Notes under the pieces: generated by a model
Database searches by the model: none
Seen by the model: only the letters and a program-made list of their open reading frames with translations
Told to the model about the DNA's origin: nothing
Part shown: one piece after another, positions 1 to 12,969 of the stretch
Numbering within the stretch: the stretch's first letter is position 1
Layout of the letters: every line of letters begins with the position of its first letter
Assembly (NCBI GenBank): GCA_965198325.1
Contig: CBDAPE010000018.1
Coordinates: 372,001-436,000 of the forward strand
Length of the DNA stretch: 64,000 nucleotides
Direction of reading: 5' to 3'
DNA from: CBDAPE01 sp965198325
Lineage (GTDB): Bacteria; Pseudomonadota; Alphaproteobacteria; UBA828; JAPUJA01
Made by a program: the position numbers and the translations under genes

Positions 1-599
1 TGGGAATCGATCGTCCGATCGTCGACATAGATCAGGTCGTCGTAAGCGGCATCCATCAGCTGATCGCGGCTCTTCACGTGGCCGGGCCGCTCCGCGAGCG
101 ACCCAAGGATCAAAATTTCAGTCACCGTCAGCAACACCGCTTCGCCCCGCCAGGTGCACAAATGCCGCTCCAGGTCGAGGACCAGAGGACCGCGCACGAC
201 GAGCGCCGTAGGGTCGGTGGCGTCGTCCTTCGCCAGCTCGTTGCGGCGCAGCAGGGCGCGGACCCGGGCAATCAAGAGCGTCATGGAAAACGGCTTCTTG
301 ATGTAGTCGTCGGCACCGCTCTTCAGACCCAGAAGCTCGTCGAACTCCTGATCCTTCGAGGTCAGCAGGATAACCGGCATCGCACTGTGCTGGCGCAGCC
401 GGGTGAGCAGCTCGAGACCGTCGAGCCGTGGCATCTTGATGTCAAGAATCGCGAGATCGGGCGGCCGGGCCATCAAGTCGCTCAAACCCTTCTCGCTGTC
501 GGAAAAGCAGCGCACGTCAAACCCCTCGGTCCCGAGCGCGAGGCTCGTCGAGGTCAGCAGGTTCTCGTCGTCATCGACCAGGGTGATGGTGTTGGCCAC
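1..599 (-). CDS. chvI: ChvI-type two-component response regulator (3' end outside window)
   Basis: OmpR-family response regulator, the DNA-binding partner of the ChvG/ExoS envelope and acid-stress kinase in alphaproteobacteria. The N-terminus reads ANTITLVDDDENLLTS, giving the acidic DDD pocket. The phospho-acceptor Asp lies in LAILDIKMPRLDG and the conserved Thr/Lys in ILLTSKDQE and IKKPFS. A winged-helix output domain follows with a CTWRGEAVLLTVTE segment and the ChvI-like VDDRTIDSH at the window edge, where the gene is cut after 199 codons. I chose the GTG at 599 because GAGGTGGAG lies just upstream and the conserved N-terminus begins there. In rhizobia chvI sits divergent to pckA. Here pckA is also divergent but 3.4 kb away, with a MATE gene and cbtBA between. 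Family call is firm and the ortholog name is likely. Confidence 0.88.
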   Translation of the reverse strand, partial: MANTITLVDDDENLLTSTSLALGTEGFDVRCFSDSEKGLSDLMARPPDLAILDIKMPRLDGLELLTRLRQHSAMPVILLTSKDQEFDELLGLKSGADDYIKKPFSMTLLIARVRALLRRNELAKDDATDPTALVVRGPLVLDLERHLCTWRGEAVLLTVTEILILGSLAERPGHVKSRDQLMDAAYDDLIYVDDRTIDS

Positions 600-670
600 G
601 ATCTCCACCTCTTATACAGCCCGCCTAAATCCTAGTTCGCCGGGCGCGAAAATTCCACCAAAGGCGCGAT

Positions 671-2032
671 TCAGTAGCGGCCGATCGGGCGACGCGAGAT
701 GCTGTAGAAGCGATAGGCGAGGAGGCCGGCCGAGACGAGCGTGCCGCCCGCCAGACCCCAGATCAGGCCGCTCACGCCAAGGCTTGCGACGAAGGCCAGA
801 CCGTAGCCCACCGGGAAGGCGACGCCCCAATAGGCGGCAATCTGCGCCGCGGTGGGCACCCAGACATTGGCCGCGCCCCGGAGCGCACCCATGAGCACGG
901 CCTGCACGCCGTCGAACAGCAGCAGGAAGCCGGCGATCCCGATCAATGGAACGGCGACGGCGATGACCGCGGGGTCCGTGCTGTAGATCAGCGCGAGCCA
1001 CCGGGCGGCGGCGAAGAAGGGAACGGCGAGCGCGATCATGAGGACGGCCACGATCCCGGTGCAGATCCAGCCGATCCGGGCAGCCGCCTTCCAGTCGCCG
1101 TGTCCGACTGCGTTGCCGACCCGCACGCTGGCCGCCGTGGCAATCCCGATCGCGCTCATGAAGACGAGCGCGAGCAAGTTGATGGCAATCTGATAGCCTG
1201 CCAGCGCGCTGATCCCGAACAGTCCGGCCAGCATCATCATGGCCGCGAACGTCGTCGATTCGAGACCGAAGGTAATCGCGACGGGATAACCCAGCCGACG
1301 CATCTTTGCGCCCAGGCGCAAACCGCCGGTCATCGCGCCCGTCACATTGAAGCGGTGCGCGTCGCGCATGCACAGCGCGTAGCCCGCGAGCGCGAAGAAC
1401 ATCATCCAGCGCACCATCGAGGTGGTCATCGCGGCACCCTCGGCCCCCATCGCGGGCAAACCCCAATGGCCGTAGATGAACAGCCAGTTGAGCCCCGCGT
1501 TCACAAGATTTGCCGCGAGCATGACGATCATGCCGGGGAGCGGCCGGTTGATCGCCTCAAGGAAAAAGGATGTCGCGACGAACAGAAGCATGCCCGGCAT
1601 ACCCCAGGAAAACGCGGCAAGGACGCCGGCCCCGCCGGTTGCGATCAGCTCCGTCTGGCCGATCAGCCGGTAGAACGGCAACCCGGCGTAGCTGATTCCG
1701 GCGAGCAGCGCGCCGAACAACAGGGCGTGGACCATGCCGACGCGCCAAAGCGGACCGCATTGATGGTGCTCGCCCGCGCCGTAGGCCTGGGACGCGAGAA
1801 TCGTCGTGCCCTGGAGCAGGCCGACCCCCACCAGAGCGAGCACGATCTGGGTCGAGTTCGCGATGGCGTAAAACCCAAGCTGCTCGGCTCCGGCATGGCC
1901 CGCCATCGCGATGTCCACGGTCACGATGACGAGCAGGGCGGCGCGCGCCACGGTCACCGGGAAGGCAAGGCGTAGCGTGCTCCAGATCTGTGCGCCGAGA
2001 CCGACGATCGGCGCTGGCGTTTCGGTGCTCAT
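671..2032 (-). CDS. MATE family multidrug/toxin extrusion transporter
   Basis: A 453-residue inner-membrane exporter of the MATE (NorM/DinF-like) family, which moves cationic drugs or metabolites out in exchange for Na+ or H+. Many hydrophobic helices alternate with short loops, and the two halves of the protein resemble each other, as the family requires. Early segments such as FPVTVARAALLVIVTVDIAM and ANSTQIVLALVGVGLLQGT are typical. An in-frame upstream extension to 2200 is possible, but the ATG at 2032 gives the usual family length and the extension lacks family sequence. It is transcribed away from cbtB, so 2033-2183 is a divergent promoter region. The substrate cannot be told from sequence. 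Confidence 0.85.
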   Translation of the reverse strand: MSTETPAPIVGLGAQIWSTLRLAFPVTVARAALLVIVTVDIAMAGHAGAEQLGFYAIANSTQIVLALVGVGLLQGTTILASQAYGAGEHHQCGPLWRVGMVHALLFGALLAGISYAGLPFYRLIGQTELIATGGAGVLAAFSWGMPGMLLFVATSFFLEAINRPLPGMIVMLAANLVNAGLNWLFIYGHWGLPAMGAEGAAMTTSMVRWMMFFALAGYALCMRDAHRFNVTGAMTGGLRLGAKMRRLGYPVAITFGLESTTFAAMMMLAGLFGISALAGYQIAINLLALVFMSAIGIATAASVRVGNAVGHGDWKAAARIGWICTGIVAVLMIALAVPFFAAARWLALIYSTDPAVIAVAVPLIGIAGFLLLFDGVQAVLMGALRGAANVWVPTAAQIAAYWGVAFPVGYGLAFVASLGVSGLIWGLAGGTLVSAGLLAYRFYSISRRPIGRY

Positions 2033-2103
2033 GGCGGGGCAACCTACACGAGGTCCGGGGCTCTCGGAAAGCGTGTTCGCGCGGTCGAATCGGATTGACC
2101 GGA

Positions 2104-2116
2104 ATTGCAGTGCAAT
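2104..2116. promoter_or_regulatory. 13 bp palindrome in the MATE/cbtB divergent region
   Basis: ATTGCA-G-TGCAAT is a perfect inverted repeat in the only non-coding stretch between the MATE gene and cbtB, 68 bp ahead of the cbtB start. It has the size and position of a repressor operator for one or both genes. The binding protein is unknown, and a palindrome this short could arise by chance. Confidence 0.35.
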
Positions 2117-2183
2117 CGTAAGCTTGACCCGCGGTTCGGCCCCGATCGGCGCGGACGGCATGGCAGGTTCGAAAGGTTCGACG

Positions 2184-2375
2184 ATGGCAAGCACAGACAC
2201 GGATCATCCGGCGGGGCGGGTCTCGCTCCGGCTGTCGATGAGCGTTGTTCTGCCGGCCCTGTTCGCGGCGCTGCTCGGGCTCTTCATACTTTACGGCGTG
2301 GGCTTTGCCAGCCCCGACGTGCTGCACAACGCCGCCCATGATACGCGCCATTCGCTCACCTTTCCCTGTCACTGA
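2184..2375 (+). CDS. cbtB: CbtB, small subunit of predicted cobalt transporter
   Basis: A 63-residue single-span membrane protein of the CbtB family, partner of CbtA in predicted cobalt uptake for cobalamin synthesis. One hydrophobic helix (VVLPALFAALLGLFILYGVG) is followed by a short histidine-rich tail, HDTRHSLTFPCH. This tail is the family hallmark and probably binds metal. I chose the ATG at 2184 because GAAAGG lies 7 bases upstream. An in-frame ATG at 2160 has no comparable ribosome site. cbtA follows after 18 bp, so the two are co-transcribed. Many cbtBA operons are under a cobalamin riboswitch, but none was recognised here. Confidence 0.87.
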   Translation: MASTDTDHPAGRVSLRLSMSVVLPALFAALLGLFILYGVGFASPDVLHNAAHDTRHSLTFPCH

Positions 2376-2393
2376 TCCCCGACGAGCCCCTTT

Positions 2394-3059
2394 ATGCTCC
2401 GACGAATTATTTTGACGGCAATTCTGGCCGGCGCCGCGACCGGTCTGTTCCTGACCACGATTCAGTGGGTCGAGGTCATTCCCGCGATCTACGACGCCGA
2501 AACTTACGAAATTGCCGGTCACGACCATGCAGGCGCGCCGGTTCAGAACCACGACGCGGCCAGGTGGGCGCCGGACGATAGCGCCGAACGGGTGGGTTAC
2601 ACCTTGCTGATGAACGTGCTGGCGGCAGTCGGCTTCGCTCTGCTGCTGGCCGCGGGCTTCGCATTGCGCGGCGGTGTGAAGCTGCGCGAAGGGGTCCTCT
2701 GGGGATTGGCCGGCTTTGCCGCCTTTACGCTGGCACCCTCACTCGGCTTGCCTCCCGAGTTGCCTGGTGCGGCTGCCGCAGGGATTGGCGAGCGTCAAAT
2801 CTGGTGGTTGATGACGGCGGCGCTCACGGCGATTGGACTTGCCATCATCGCGTTTGCGCCCCGGGTCTGGCTAAGACCAACGGGCCTCCTGCTGATCGCC
2901 ATACCCCACATCGTCGGGGCGCCACAGCCGGAGCAGCATGGCGGGCTCGCGCCCGTGGAGTTGGCCGAGGGATTCGTCGTCGCGGTGATCCTGACCAGCG
3001 CCGTCTTCTGGCTCGCGCTGGGCTGCCTCTCGGGCTATCTGTTCAAGAAATTCGCATGA
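2394..3059 (+). CDS. cbtA: CbtA, membrane subunit of predicted cobalt transporter
   Basis: A 221-residue polytopic membrane protein of the CbtA family. About five to six transmembrane helices are visible, starting at residues 4-24. An early loop with HDHAG probably helps bind metal, and a later PHIVGAPQPEQHGG loop carries further histidines typical of the family. It works with the upstream CbtB in predicted cobalt import across the inner membrane. The stop codon overlaps the start of the HugZ-like gene (ATGA), so cbtB-cbtA-hugZ form one transcript. Function rests on family assignment and comparative genomics, and direct biochemical proof for the family is limited. Confidence 0.86.
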   Translation: MLRRIILTAILAGAATGLFLTTIQWVEVIPAIYDAETYEIAGHDHAGAPVQNHDAARWAPDDSAERVGYTLLMNVLAAVGFALLLAAGFALRGGVKLREGVLWGLAGFAAFTLAPSLGLPPELPGAAAAGIGERQIWWLMTAALTAIGLAIIAFAPRVWLRPTGLLLIAIPHIVGAPQPEQHGGLAPVELAEGFVVAVILTSAVFWLALGCLSGYLFKKFA

Positions 3060-3793
3060 CCGAGCCGTCGCCTGCGGACGTCGGCCGTGGATTGCTCCGT
3101 CGTGCCCGAACCGGTGCGCTCGTAACGCTCCGCGGGGCCGACGAACCCGAGCCTTGGCCCTACGGCTCGCTGGTTCTCGTCGCGTGCGACCATGCCGCAA
3201 ACCCGATCCTGTTGCTCTCCGACCTGGCGGAGCACAGTCACAACATCGCCGTCACCGACCGGGTCTCGTTGCTGATCGACGAGACAGGCAGCAAATCCGA
3301 TCCGCTCGAGGGGCCCCGGCTAACGGTCGAGGGGCGCGCAAGGCAAACGACCGACGCTGGACATCGCGCCCGCTTTCTCGCGCGTCATCCAAGTGCGGAG
3401 CGCTACGCCGATTTCGGCGATTTCGTGTTCTACCGGATCGCCGTGTGCCGCGGCCATCTGGTCCAGGGGTTTGGCAAGATCGACTGGATCGACGCCGGCC
3501 CGCTCCTCTTCGAGACGGCCCGAACCGGACCCCTCGCGGCGGCGGAAGCCGACGTCGTCACCCATATGAACACCGACCACGCCGACGCCATCGGGCTTTA
3601 CGCCGTACGCCTGTTGGGCCGGGCGCCTGGCGAGTGGCGTATGACCGGGATCGATCCGCAGGGTTGCGACCTCGATGCGGGCGACGGTCGCGCAGCGCGG
3701 CTCGCGTTCGGTTCCGTCGTGAGCGGCCCGGACGAGGCCCGTGCTGAGCTCGTGCGGCTCGCCCGCGCGGCACGCACGCGCGGCGAACAATAA
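3056..3793 (+). CDS. HugZ-like heme-utilisation / pyridoxamine-phosphate-oxidase-fold protein
   Basis: A 245-residue protein with two parts. The N-terminal split-barrel FMN-binding-like fold spans about residues 1-150 (GALVTL, GSLVLVACDHAANPILLLS, LAEHSHNI). The C-terminal DUF2470 domain spans about 160-240 and starts at the conserved VVTHMNTDHADAI, whose histidines resemble the heme-contacting motif of HugZ. Family members bind or degrade heme, or are uncharacterised flavin-fold proteins. The ATG overlaps the cbtA stop by 4 bp, so it is translationally coupled to the cobalt transporter. A tetrapyrrole link between cobalt/B12 and heme handling is an inference from this coupling. Confidence 0.8.
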   Translation: MTEPSPADVGRGLLRRARTGALVTLRGADEPEPWPYGSLVLVACDHAANPILLLSDLAEHSHNIAVTDRVSLLIDETGSKSDPLEGPRLTVEGRARQTTDAGHRARFLARHPSAERYADFGDFVFYRIAVCRGHLVQGFGKIDWIDAGPLLFETARTGPLAAAEADVVTHMNTDHADAIGLYAVRLLGRAPGEWRMTGIDPQGCDLDAGDGRAARLAFGSVVSGPDEARAELVRLARAARTRGEQ

Positions 3794-4014
3794 AATCGGC
3801 CATCAGTCCAATTCGGGTGCGGGAAAGCTTGAAAGGCGGGTCCGATCATTGTTGAATAACGGAAAATAGGTTTTCACGACAGATCACGGTGTGTGGGCTG
3901 GCGGCTGGGCTGCCGGATCAACGGGAACCGACCGGCGGGCGGCGAAAGCCGTAACGGAACCGGTTCAACATCGGGGGCAGGTTTGACGGTCACGGCCGTG
4001 GGAGGGCTGCGAGG

Positions 4015-5553
<1,539 letters not shown>

Positions 5554-5578
5554 GACGGACAGCGCAGGGAGAGCGATC

Positions 5579-6466
5579 ATGACGGCGGAACGCCAGGCGG
5601 ACGAAACCATCCGGATCAAGGTCGATGGCGGCGAGGTCGCGGTCTATTCCTTCGGCTCAGGCTCCGAGGTTCTCTACTGCCTGCATGGCGGCCCCGGTCT
5701 GGCCTGCGACTATGTGCGGGATTCCCACTCCGTTATGGCCGATCGCGGCTACCGGGTCGTCGCCTACGACCAGCTGGGCTGCGGCGAGTCGGATCGCCCA
5801 ACCGATACCTCGCTCTACAACGTCGAGCGCTATGTGGAGGAATGCGAGACAATCCGCGCGGCACTGGATTTGGGGCGGGTTCACCTGCTGGGCCAGAGCT
5901 GGGGCACCTGGCTGGGCACCGCCTATTGCCTGAAATATCAGGACAACGTGAAGAGCTACACGTTGGCGAACGGCTCGGCGGACATTCCCCATACCTTCGC
6001 CGAGATGCAACGGTTGCGACGCTCCCTTGGCGCGCAGACCATCGAGATGATGCAGCGTCACGAAGCGATGGGCATCATCGAGCACCCCGAATATCTGGCC
6101 GCGGTCACGATCCTCTATCACCGCCATCTGTGCCGCTGCGACGAATGGCCCGCGGCGCTCAACCGCTCGGTCGAAGCGGTCAACATGGACGTCTACGGCA
6201 CGATGTGGGGGCCCAACGAGTTTTGCTGCACGGGCACGCTGAAGGACTGGAACTGGCTGCCCGAGATGCACAAGATCACCGTGCCCTGCCTGGTCATCAA
6301 CGGGATGCATGACGAGCTCACGCCCGAATGCGGCATGAAGATGCATAATGAGCTGCCAAATTCGGAGATCGTCGTCTTCAAGAACAGCTCCCACACACCG
6401 TTCTTCGAGGAGCCCGACGCGTATTTCGCCAGGTTGAAGACGTTCCTCGACGCGCACCGGGGTTAA
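5579..6466 (+). CDS. Proline-iminopeptidase-like alpha/beta hydrolase (copy 1)
   Basis: A 295-residue cytosolic alpha/beta hydrolase of the S33 family (proline iminopeptidase / epoxide-hydrolase-like). The oxyanion motif HGGPG is at residues 36-40 and the nucleophile elbow GQSWG at 105-109, with Ser107. The acid appears in NGMHDELTP and the base His in NSSHTPFFEEP. A cap-domain stretch with RHLCRCDEWP resembles amino-acid-amide hydrolases and prolyl iminopeptidases. It lies 25 bp after pckA and 25 bp before a close paralog, which suggests one operon. Natural substrate is unknown; N-terminal prolyl peptides or amides are the family guess. Confidence 0.84.
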   Translation: MTAERQADETIRIKVDGGEVAVYSFGSGSEVLYCLHGGPGLACDYVRDSHSVMADRGYRVVAYDQLGCGESDRPTDTSLYNVERYVEECETIRAALDLGRVHLLGQSWGTWLGTAYCLKYQDNVKSYTLANGSADIPHTFAEMQRLRRSLGAQTIEMMQRHEAMGIIEHPEYLAAVTILYHRHLCRCDEWPAALNRSVEAVNMDVYGTMWGPNEFCCTGTLKDWNWLPEMHKITVPCLVINGMHDELTPECGMKMHNELPNSEIVVFKNSSHTPFFEEPDAYFARLKTFLDAHRG

Positions 6467-6491
6467 CCCCGGCCCGTCGACGGTTCCGCGG

Positions 6492-7375
6492 ATGACCGAG
6501 CGCAAGCCCGACGAGATGAGCCGGATCCCGGTCGACGGGCATGAGGTCGTCGCCTATTCGTTCGGCGACGGCGCGGAGACGGTGCTGCTGGTCAACGGCG
6601 GACCGGGCCTGCCCTGCGATTACCTGCGGGATTCCCATTCGGTTCTGGCCGATTCCGGTTATCGCGTGGTCGCCTGGGATCAGCTGGGCTGCGGCGCCTC
6701 GGACAAGCCGGCCGACCTGCCGCTTTACGATATCCGACGCTATGCGGCGGAGACCGAGACGGTACGCATCGCGCTGGGATTGGGCCGCGTCCACCTTCTG
6801 GGCCAGAGCTGGGGCACGTTTCTCGCGATCGAATACGCGCTCACCCATCCGGACGGCGCAAAAAGCCTGGTGATCGCCAACGGCGCGGCGGACATTCCCC
6901 ATCTGGCGGGTGAAATCCGCCGGCTGCGCAACCAGTTGGGCCCCGAGACCGTCGAGATGATGCAACGCCACGAGGCGACGGGCACCACCGAGCATTCCGA
7001 ATACCAGGCTGCGATCACCCTGCTCTATTACCGCCATATCTGCCGCTGCGACGACTGGCCCGCCCCGGTCAACCGCTCGTTCGAGGGCATCAACATGGAC
7101 GTCTACGGTACCATGTGGGGGCCCAACGAATATTGCATCACGGGAACCCTGAAGGACTGGGGCCGGCTGGACGATTTGCACCGGATTACCGCGCCGACCC
7201 TGATCGTCACGGCGACCCATGACGAGCTGGTGCCGGAATCCTCACGTCTGATTGTGGAGCGGTTGCCCAATGCAGAGCTGGCCGCGTTCGCCAACAGCTC
7301 GCACATGCCGTTCTACGAGGAGCCGGCGGCCTATTTCGCTCGGCTGGAGGGGTTTCTGGCGGCGAACGCCGGAGC

Positions 7376-7379
<4 letters not shown>
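6492..7379 (+). CDS. Proline-iminopeptidase-like alpha/beta hydrolase (copy 2)
   Basis: A 295-residue tandem paralog of the preceding gene, same length and colinear throughout. It has the same catalytic layout: NGGPG in place of HGGPG at 36-40, GQSWG nucleophile elbow, ATHDELVPE acid region and NSSHMPFYEEP base. The His-to-Asn change in the oxyanion motif is the clearest difference and could shift specificity. Conserved blocks such as NMDVYGTMWGPNE and RHICRCDDWPA mark both copies as one recent family. Its TAG stop shares the palindromic CTAG with the stop of polA on the other strand. Confidence 0.84.
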
Positions 7380-10156
<2,777 letters not shown>

Positions 10157-10272
10157 GGCGTCTGGTTCGGTCTCCGCGGGGACGGCAGCGGCTGGTCTCT
10201 TGCGCCGCTTGCCTAGCCTGACCACTATGCCACGACGGGCGCGCGCCGCCCACTCTCGACGACAGGAAAGCC

Positions 10273-11478
10273 ATGACGTTTGGTCCTTCTACCCGCCCGG
10301 TTGGCCGGGGCCTCTACCTCCGTCTGTCCGGGTTTTACGGCGCGATGTTTCTGGTCTCTGGCCTGACAACGCCGTTCTGGTCGGTTTTCCTCGATGCCAA
10401 GGGGATGAGCGCGAGCCAGATCGGTGTTTTGTTGATGCTCACGGCGTGGACCCGCGCGGCGGCGAGCCCGGCGGCGGCGGCGACCGCCGATCGGACCGGC
10501 CATCTTCGCCTGCTCATGGTGGGCGCCAGCACCATCACGCTCCTGCTCAGCGGGTTGTTTTTCATCGCCGAGGGGTTCTGGCTGCTGCTCTTGGTCAGTG
10601 TCGTCGCCTATTTTACCTACACCTGCGTCAGCCCACTGGGCGAGGCGGTCACGCTCCGCTGCGTTTCGGTCGAGCGCGATTACGGACGCATTCGTCTGTG
10701 GGGCTCGGTCACCTTTATCGTCTCGGCGTCACTGGGCGGCTGGTTGCTCGACATTATCGATGTACCGACCGCCGACTTGATCCTCATCCTCATCATGGCT
10801 ACCGTCTTCATCAGCATTCTGGGATGCGCCGCGATGCCCGACGAGCGCCCGCCCAAGTCCCCGGCGATGACCGCACGGCTTTGCGCGCTCCTGCGGAACC
10901 GGCCGTTCATGCTCGTCATTGCGGCAACCTCGCTGATCCACGGCAGCCATATGATCTATTACGGCTTCGGCACGCTTTATTGGCTGAGCATCGGTCTGTC
11001 CAACACGGTAATCGGTCTGCTCTGGGCAGAAGGGGTCGTTGCCGAGATTCTGCTCTTCGCATTCGGCGCGCGCCTGTGCGAGCGTCTGGGCGTCGTCTGG
11101 CTTCTGGGGATCGCCGGAGCTTGCGCTGCGGTGCGTTGGGCGATCATGCCGATGACCACGGAAATCTGGATTTTTGCGGTCATCCAGCTGTTCCATGCCG
11201 CGAGCTTCGGCGCGATGCATCTGGGCGCCATGCGGTTCATCACACGGGCTCTGCCCGAAAGCCACGCGGTTGCGGGACAGAGTCTTTATTCAGGAATTAC
11301 CAATGGCGTGGCGCTTGGGGCCGGCTTTTTCGTCGCGGGCTGGCTCTACGGGGCGTACGCCGGGGCTGCGTTCTATTCGGGTGCGGCCTTCGCGTTTATC
11401 GCGTTAATTGCGGTCGTCATGCTGGCGCGGCTCTGGCGGCGCGGCGAGACGATCGCCGTCGCGGACGATCAGACCTGA
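10273..11478 (+). CDS. MFS transporter of the phenylpropionate-permease-like group
   Basis: A 401-residue inner-membrane transporter with twelve predicted helices, resembling the MFS_1-like / HcaT phenylpropionate permease group. The start RLSGFYGAMFLVSGLTTPFW is typical: in this group Tyr/Phe-rich helix 1 is followed by PFWSVFLDAKG. RIRLWGSVTFIVSASLGG matches the conserved loop 4-5 signature (R-x-W-GS-x-x-F). No catabolic genes lie next to it, so the substrate is open. It is divergent from polA across a 116 bp spacer, and convergent with the small zinc-finger gene that ends 8 bp past its stop. Confidence 0.82.
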   Translation: MTFGPSTRPVGRGLYLRLSGFYGAMFLVSGLTTPFWSVFLDAKGMSASQIGVLLMLTAWTRAAASPAAAATADRTGHLRLLMVGASTITLLLSGLFFIAEGFWLLLLVSVVAYFTYTCVSPLGEAVTLRCVSVERDYGRIRLWGSVTFIVSASLGGWLLDIIDVPTADLILILIMATVFISILGCAAMPDERPPKSPAMTARLCALLRNRPFMLVIAATSLIHGSHMIYYGFGTLYWLSIGLSNTVIGLLWAEGVVAEILLFAFGARLCERLGVVWLLGIAGACAAVRWAIMPMTTEIWIFAVIQLFHAASFGAMHLGAMRFITRALPESHAVAGQSLYSGITNGVALGAGFFVAGWLYGAYAGAAFYSGAAFAFIALIAVVMLARLWRRGETIAVADDQT

Positions 11479-11485
11479 ACCGAAG

Positions 11486-11665
11486 CTAGTGGCCGCCGCT
11501 CTCCGTCCGCGCGCTCTCGGCCAAGACATAACGCTGGCCGCAATAGGGACAGTCGATCCGGCCCGAGGCATCGAGCGTCAGATAGACCAGCGGGTGCCCG
11601 AGCGCGCCGCCGCCATCGCAGCCGACGGATGACGATTGGACGGTAATGGTTTCGGGCGGTTCCAT
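11486..11665 (-). CDS. Zinc-finger domain protein (NDUFS6/complex I 13 kDa-like)
   Basis: A 59-residue protein of the CHCC zinc-finger family, related to the eukaryotic complex I accessory subunit NDUFS6. The zinc ligands are seen in order: Cys in SSVGCDGG, His in LGHPLVYL, and the pair in DCPYCGQRY. The order C-x(n)-H-x(n)-C-x2-C and the final YCGQRY are family hallmarks in alphaproteobacteria. The ATG at 11665 has GAAGGA upstream. The bacterial role is presumed to be complex I assembly or stability, by analogy only. It is a single gene, convergent with the MFS transporter. Confidence 0.87.
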   Translation of the reverse strand: MEPPETITVQSSSVGCDGGGALGHPLVYLTLDASGRIDCPYCGQRYVLAESARTESGGH

Positions 11666-11783
11666 GGTGAGCGGTTCCTTCTTCCTAGCGCGGCGTTGAC
11701 CCGGCGGACGACCAGATGATAACCCTTAGCGCGTGGCGATCAATCGCTGCGAGCAATCCAGGTTCACCGCCGGACTCCACCCG

Positions 11784-12764
11784 ATGCCGCCAGACCGCCC
11801 AAGGCGCGAGCCGCCCGCCTTTGCCATCTCCGCCCGGGCCCTGCGCAAGGTCTACCGGGCGCCCGGCGGCGGGCACGCCGAGGCGCTCAAGGGAATCGAT
11901 CTCGACATTCCCCGGGGGACGATTTTCGGCCTGCTGGGGCCGAACGGTGCGGGCAAGTCGAGCTTCATCAATATTCTGGCGGGTCTGGTCCGCAAGACGT
12001 CGGGCCAGGCGGTGATCTGGGACATCGATATCGATCAGGATCCGCGCGGGGCGCGAGGCGCGATCGGCGTTGTGCCGCAGGAGCTGGTTATCGATCCGTT
12101 TTTCACGGCGCGCGAGACGCTTGAGCTCTATGCCGGCTATTACGGCGTTCCGGGTCCTGAGCGGCGGACCGACGAGATCCTCGACGCGATCGGGCTGACC
12201 GCGCAGGCTTCGGTCAATTCCCGCAGTCTCTCGGGCGGCATGCGCCGCCGCCTGCTGATCGGCAAGGCGCTGGTGCATTCCCCCCCGATCGTCGTGCTCG
12301 ACGAGCCGACTGCGGGCGTCGACGTCGAACTTCGCGAGCAGCTCTGGAATTACGCCCGCCAACTCAATGCCGAGGGCGTGACCGTTCTGCTCACAACCCA
12401 CTATCTCGAGGAGGCGGAGCAGCTCTGCGACTGGATCGCCATCATCGACCATGGCGCGCTGATTGCCTGTGAGACGACCCGCTCACTGGTCGACCGGCTC
12501 GACTGGAAGGAGCTCGTCATTCATGTCGGTGAGCCGCTCGACGGGCCACCGCCGGCCCTCGCGGGCTATGACGTGGAACTCGTCGAGCGCCAACGCCTGT
12601 TCGTGCGTTACAGCCGGTCCGAAACCCAGATCGGCGATGTTCTCAACGCCCTCCAGGAAGCGGGGATTTCGATCGTCGATCTGTCGACGACCGATTCCGA
12701 CCTCGAGGATGTGTTCCGCGAGTTGACCCGCAAGATGCCTCCCGGCGGCGATGCCGGCGCTTAA
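11784..12764 (+). CDS. ABC-2 type transporter ATP-binding protein
   Basis: A 326-residue ATPase of the drug/polysaccharide (DRR/Nod, YadG-like) export class. Walker A GPNGAGKSS, Q-loop VPQELVID, signature LSGGMRRR, Walker B VVLDEPTAGVD and switch His in TTHYLEEAEQ are all present, so the ATPase looks active. The C-terminal 80 residues form the extra domain typical of ABC-2 exporters. Start is probably ATG 11784; an in-frame ATG at 11733 adds 17 residues. The membrane permease normally encoded next door is missing: the next genes are tRNA-Arg and a pentapeptide protein. The partner must lie elsewhere or has been lost. Confidence 0.87.
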   Translation: MPPDRPRREPPAFAISARALRKVYRAPGGGHAEALKGIDLDIPRGTIFGLLGPNGAGKSSFINILAGLVRKTSGQAVIWDIDIDQDPRGARGAIGVVPQELVIDPFFTARETLELYAGYYGVPGPERRTDEILDAIGLTAQASVNSRSLSGGMRRRLLIGKALVHSPPIVVLDEPTAGVDVELREQLWNYARQLNAEGVTVLLTTHYLEEAEQLCDWIAIIDHGALIACETTRSLVDRLDWKELVIHVGEPLDGPPPALAGYDVELVERQRLFVRYSRSETQIGDVLNALQEAGISIVDLSTTDSDLEDVFRELTRKMPPGGDAGA

Positions 12765-12835
12765 GACGGGCGGGGCTGCCAGGCTTTGCCGGGTTTTGCG
12801 CTTTAGGGTATGGTGCGCCACTCGAATTGGCCGAC

Positions 12836-12912
<77 letters not shown>

Positions 12913-12969
12913 TCTCTTCATCCGCGAGCCGGTCCCGCCAGACCCTGCGGAACCGGAAGGGACGCCGCC

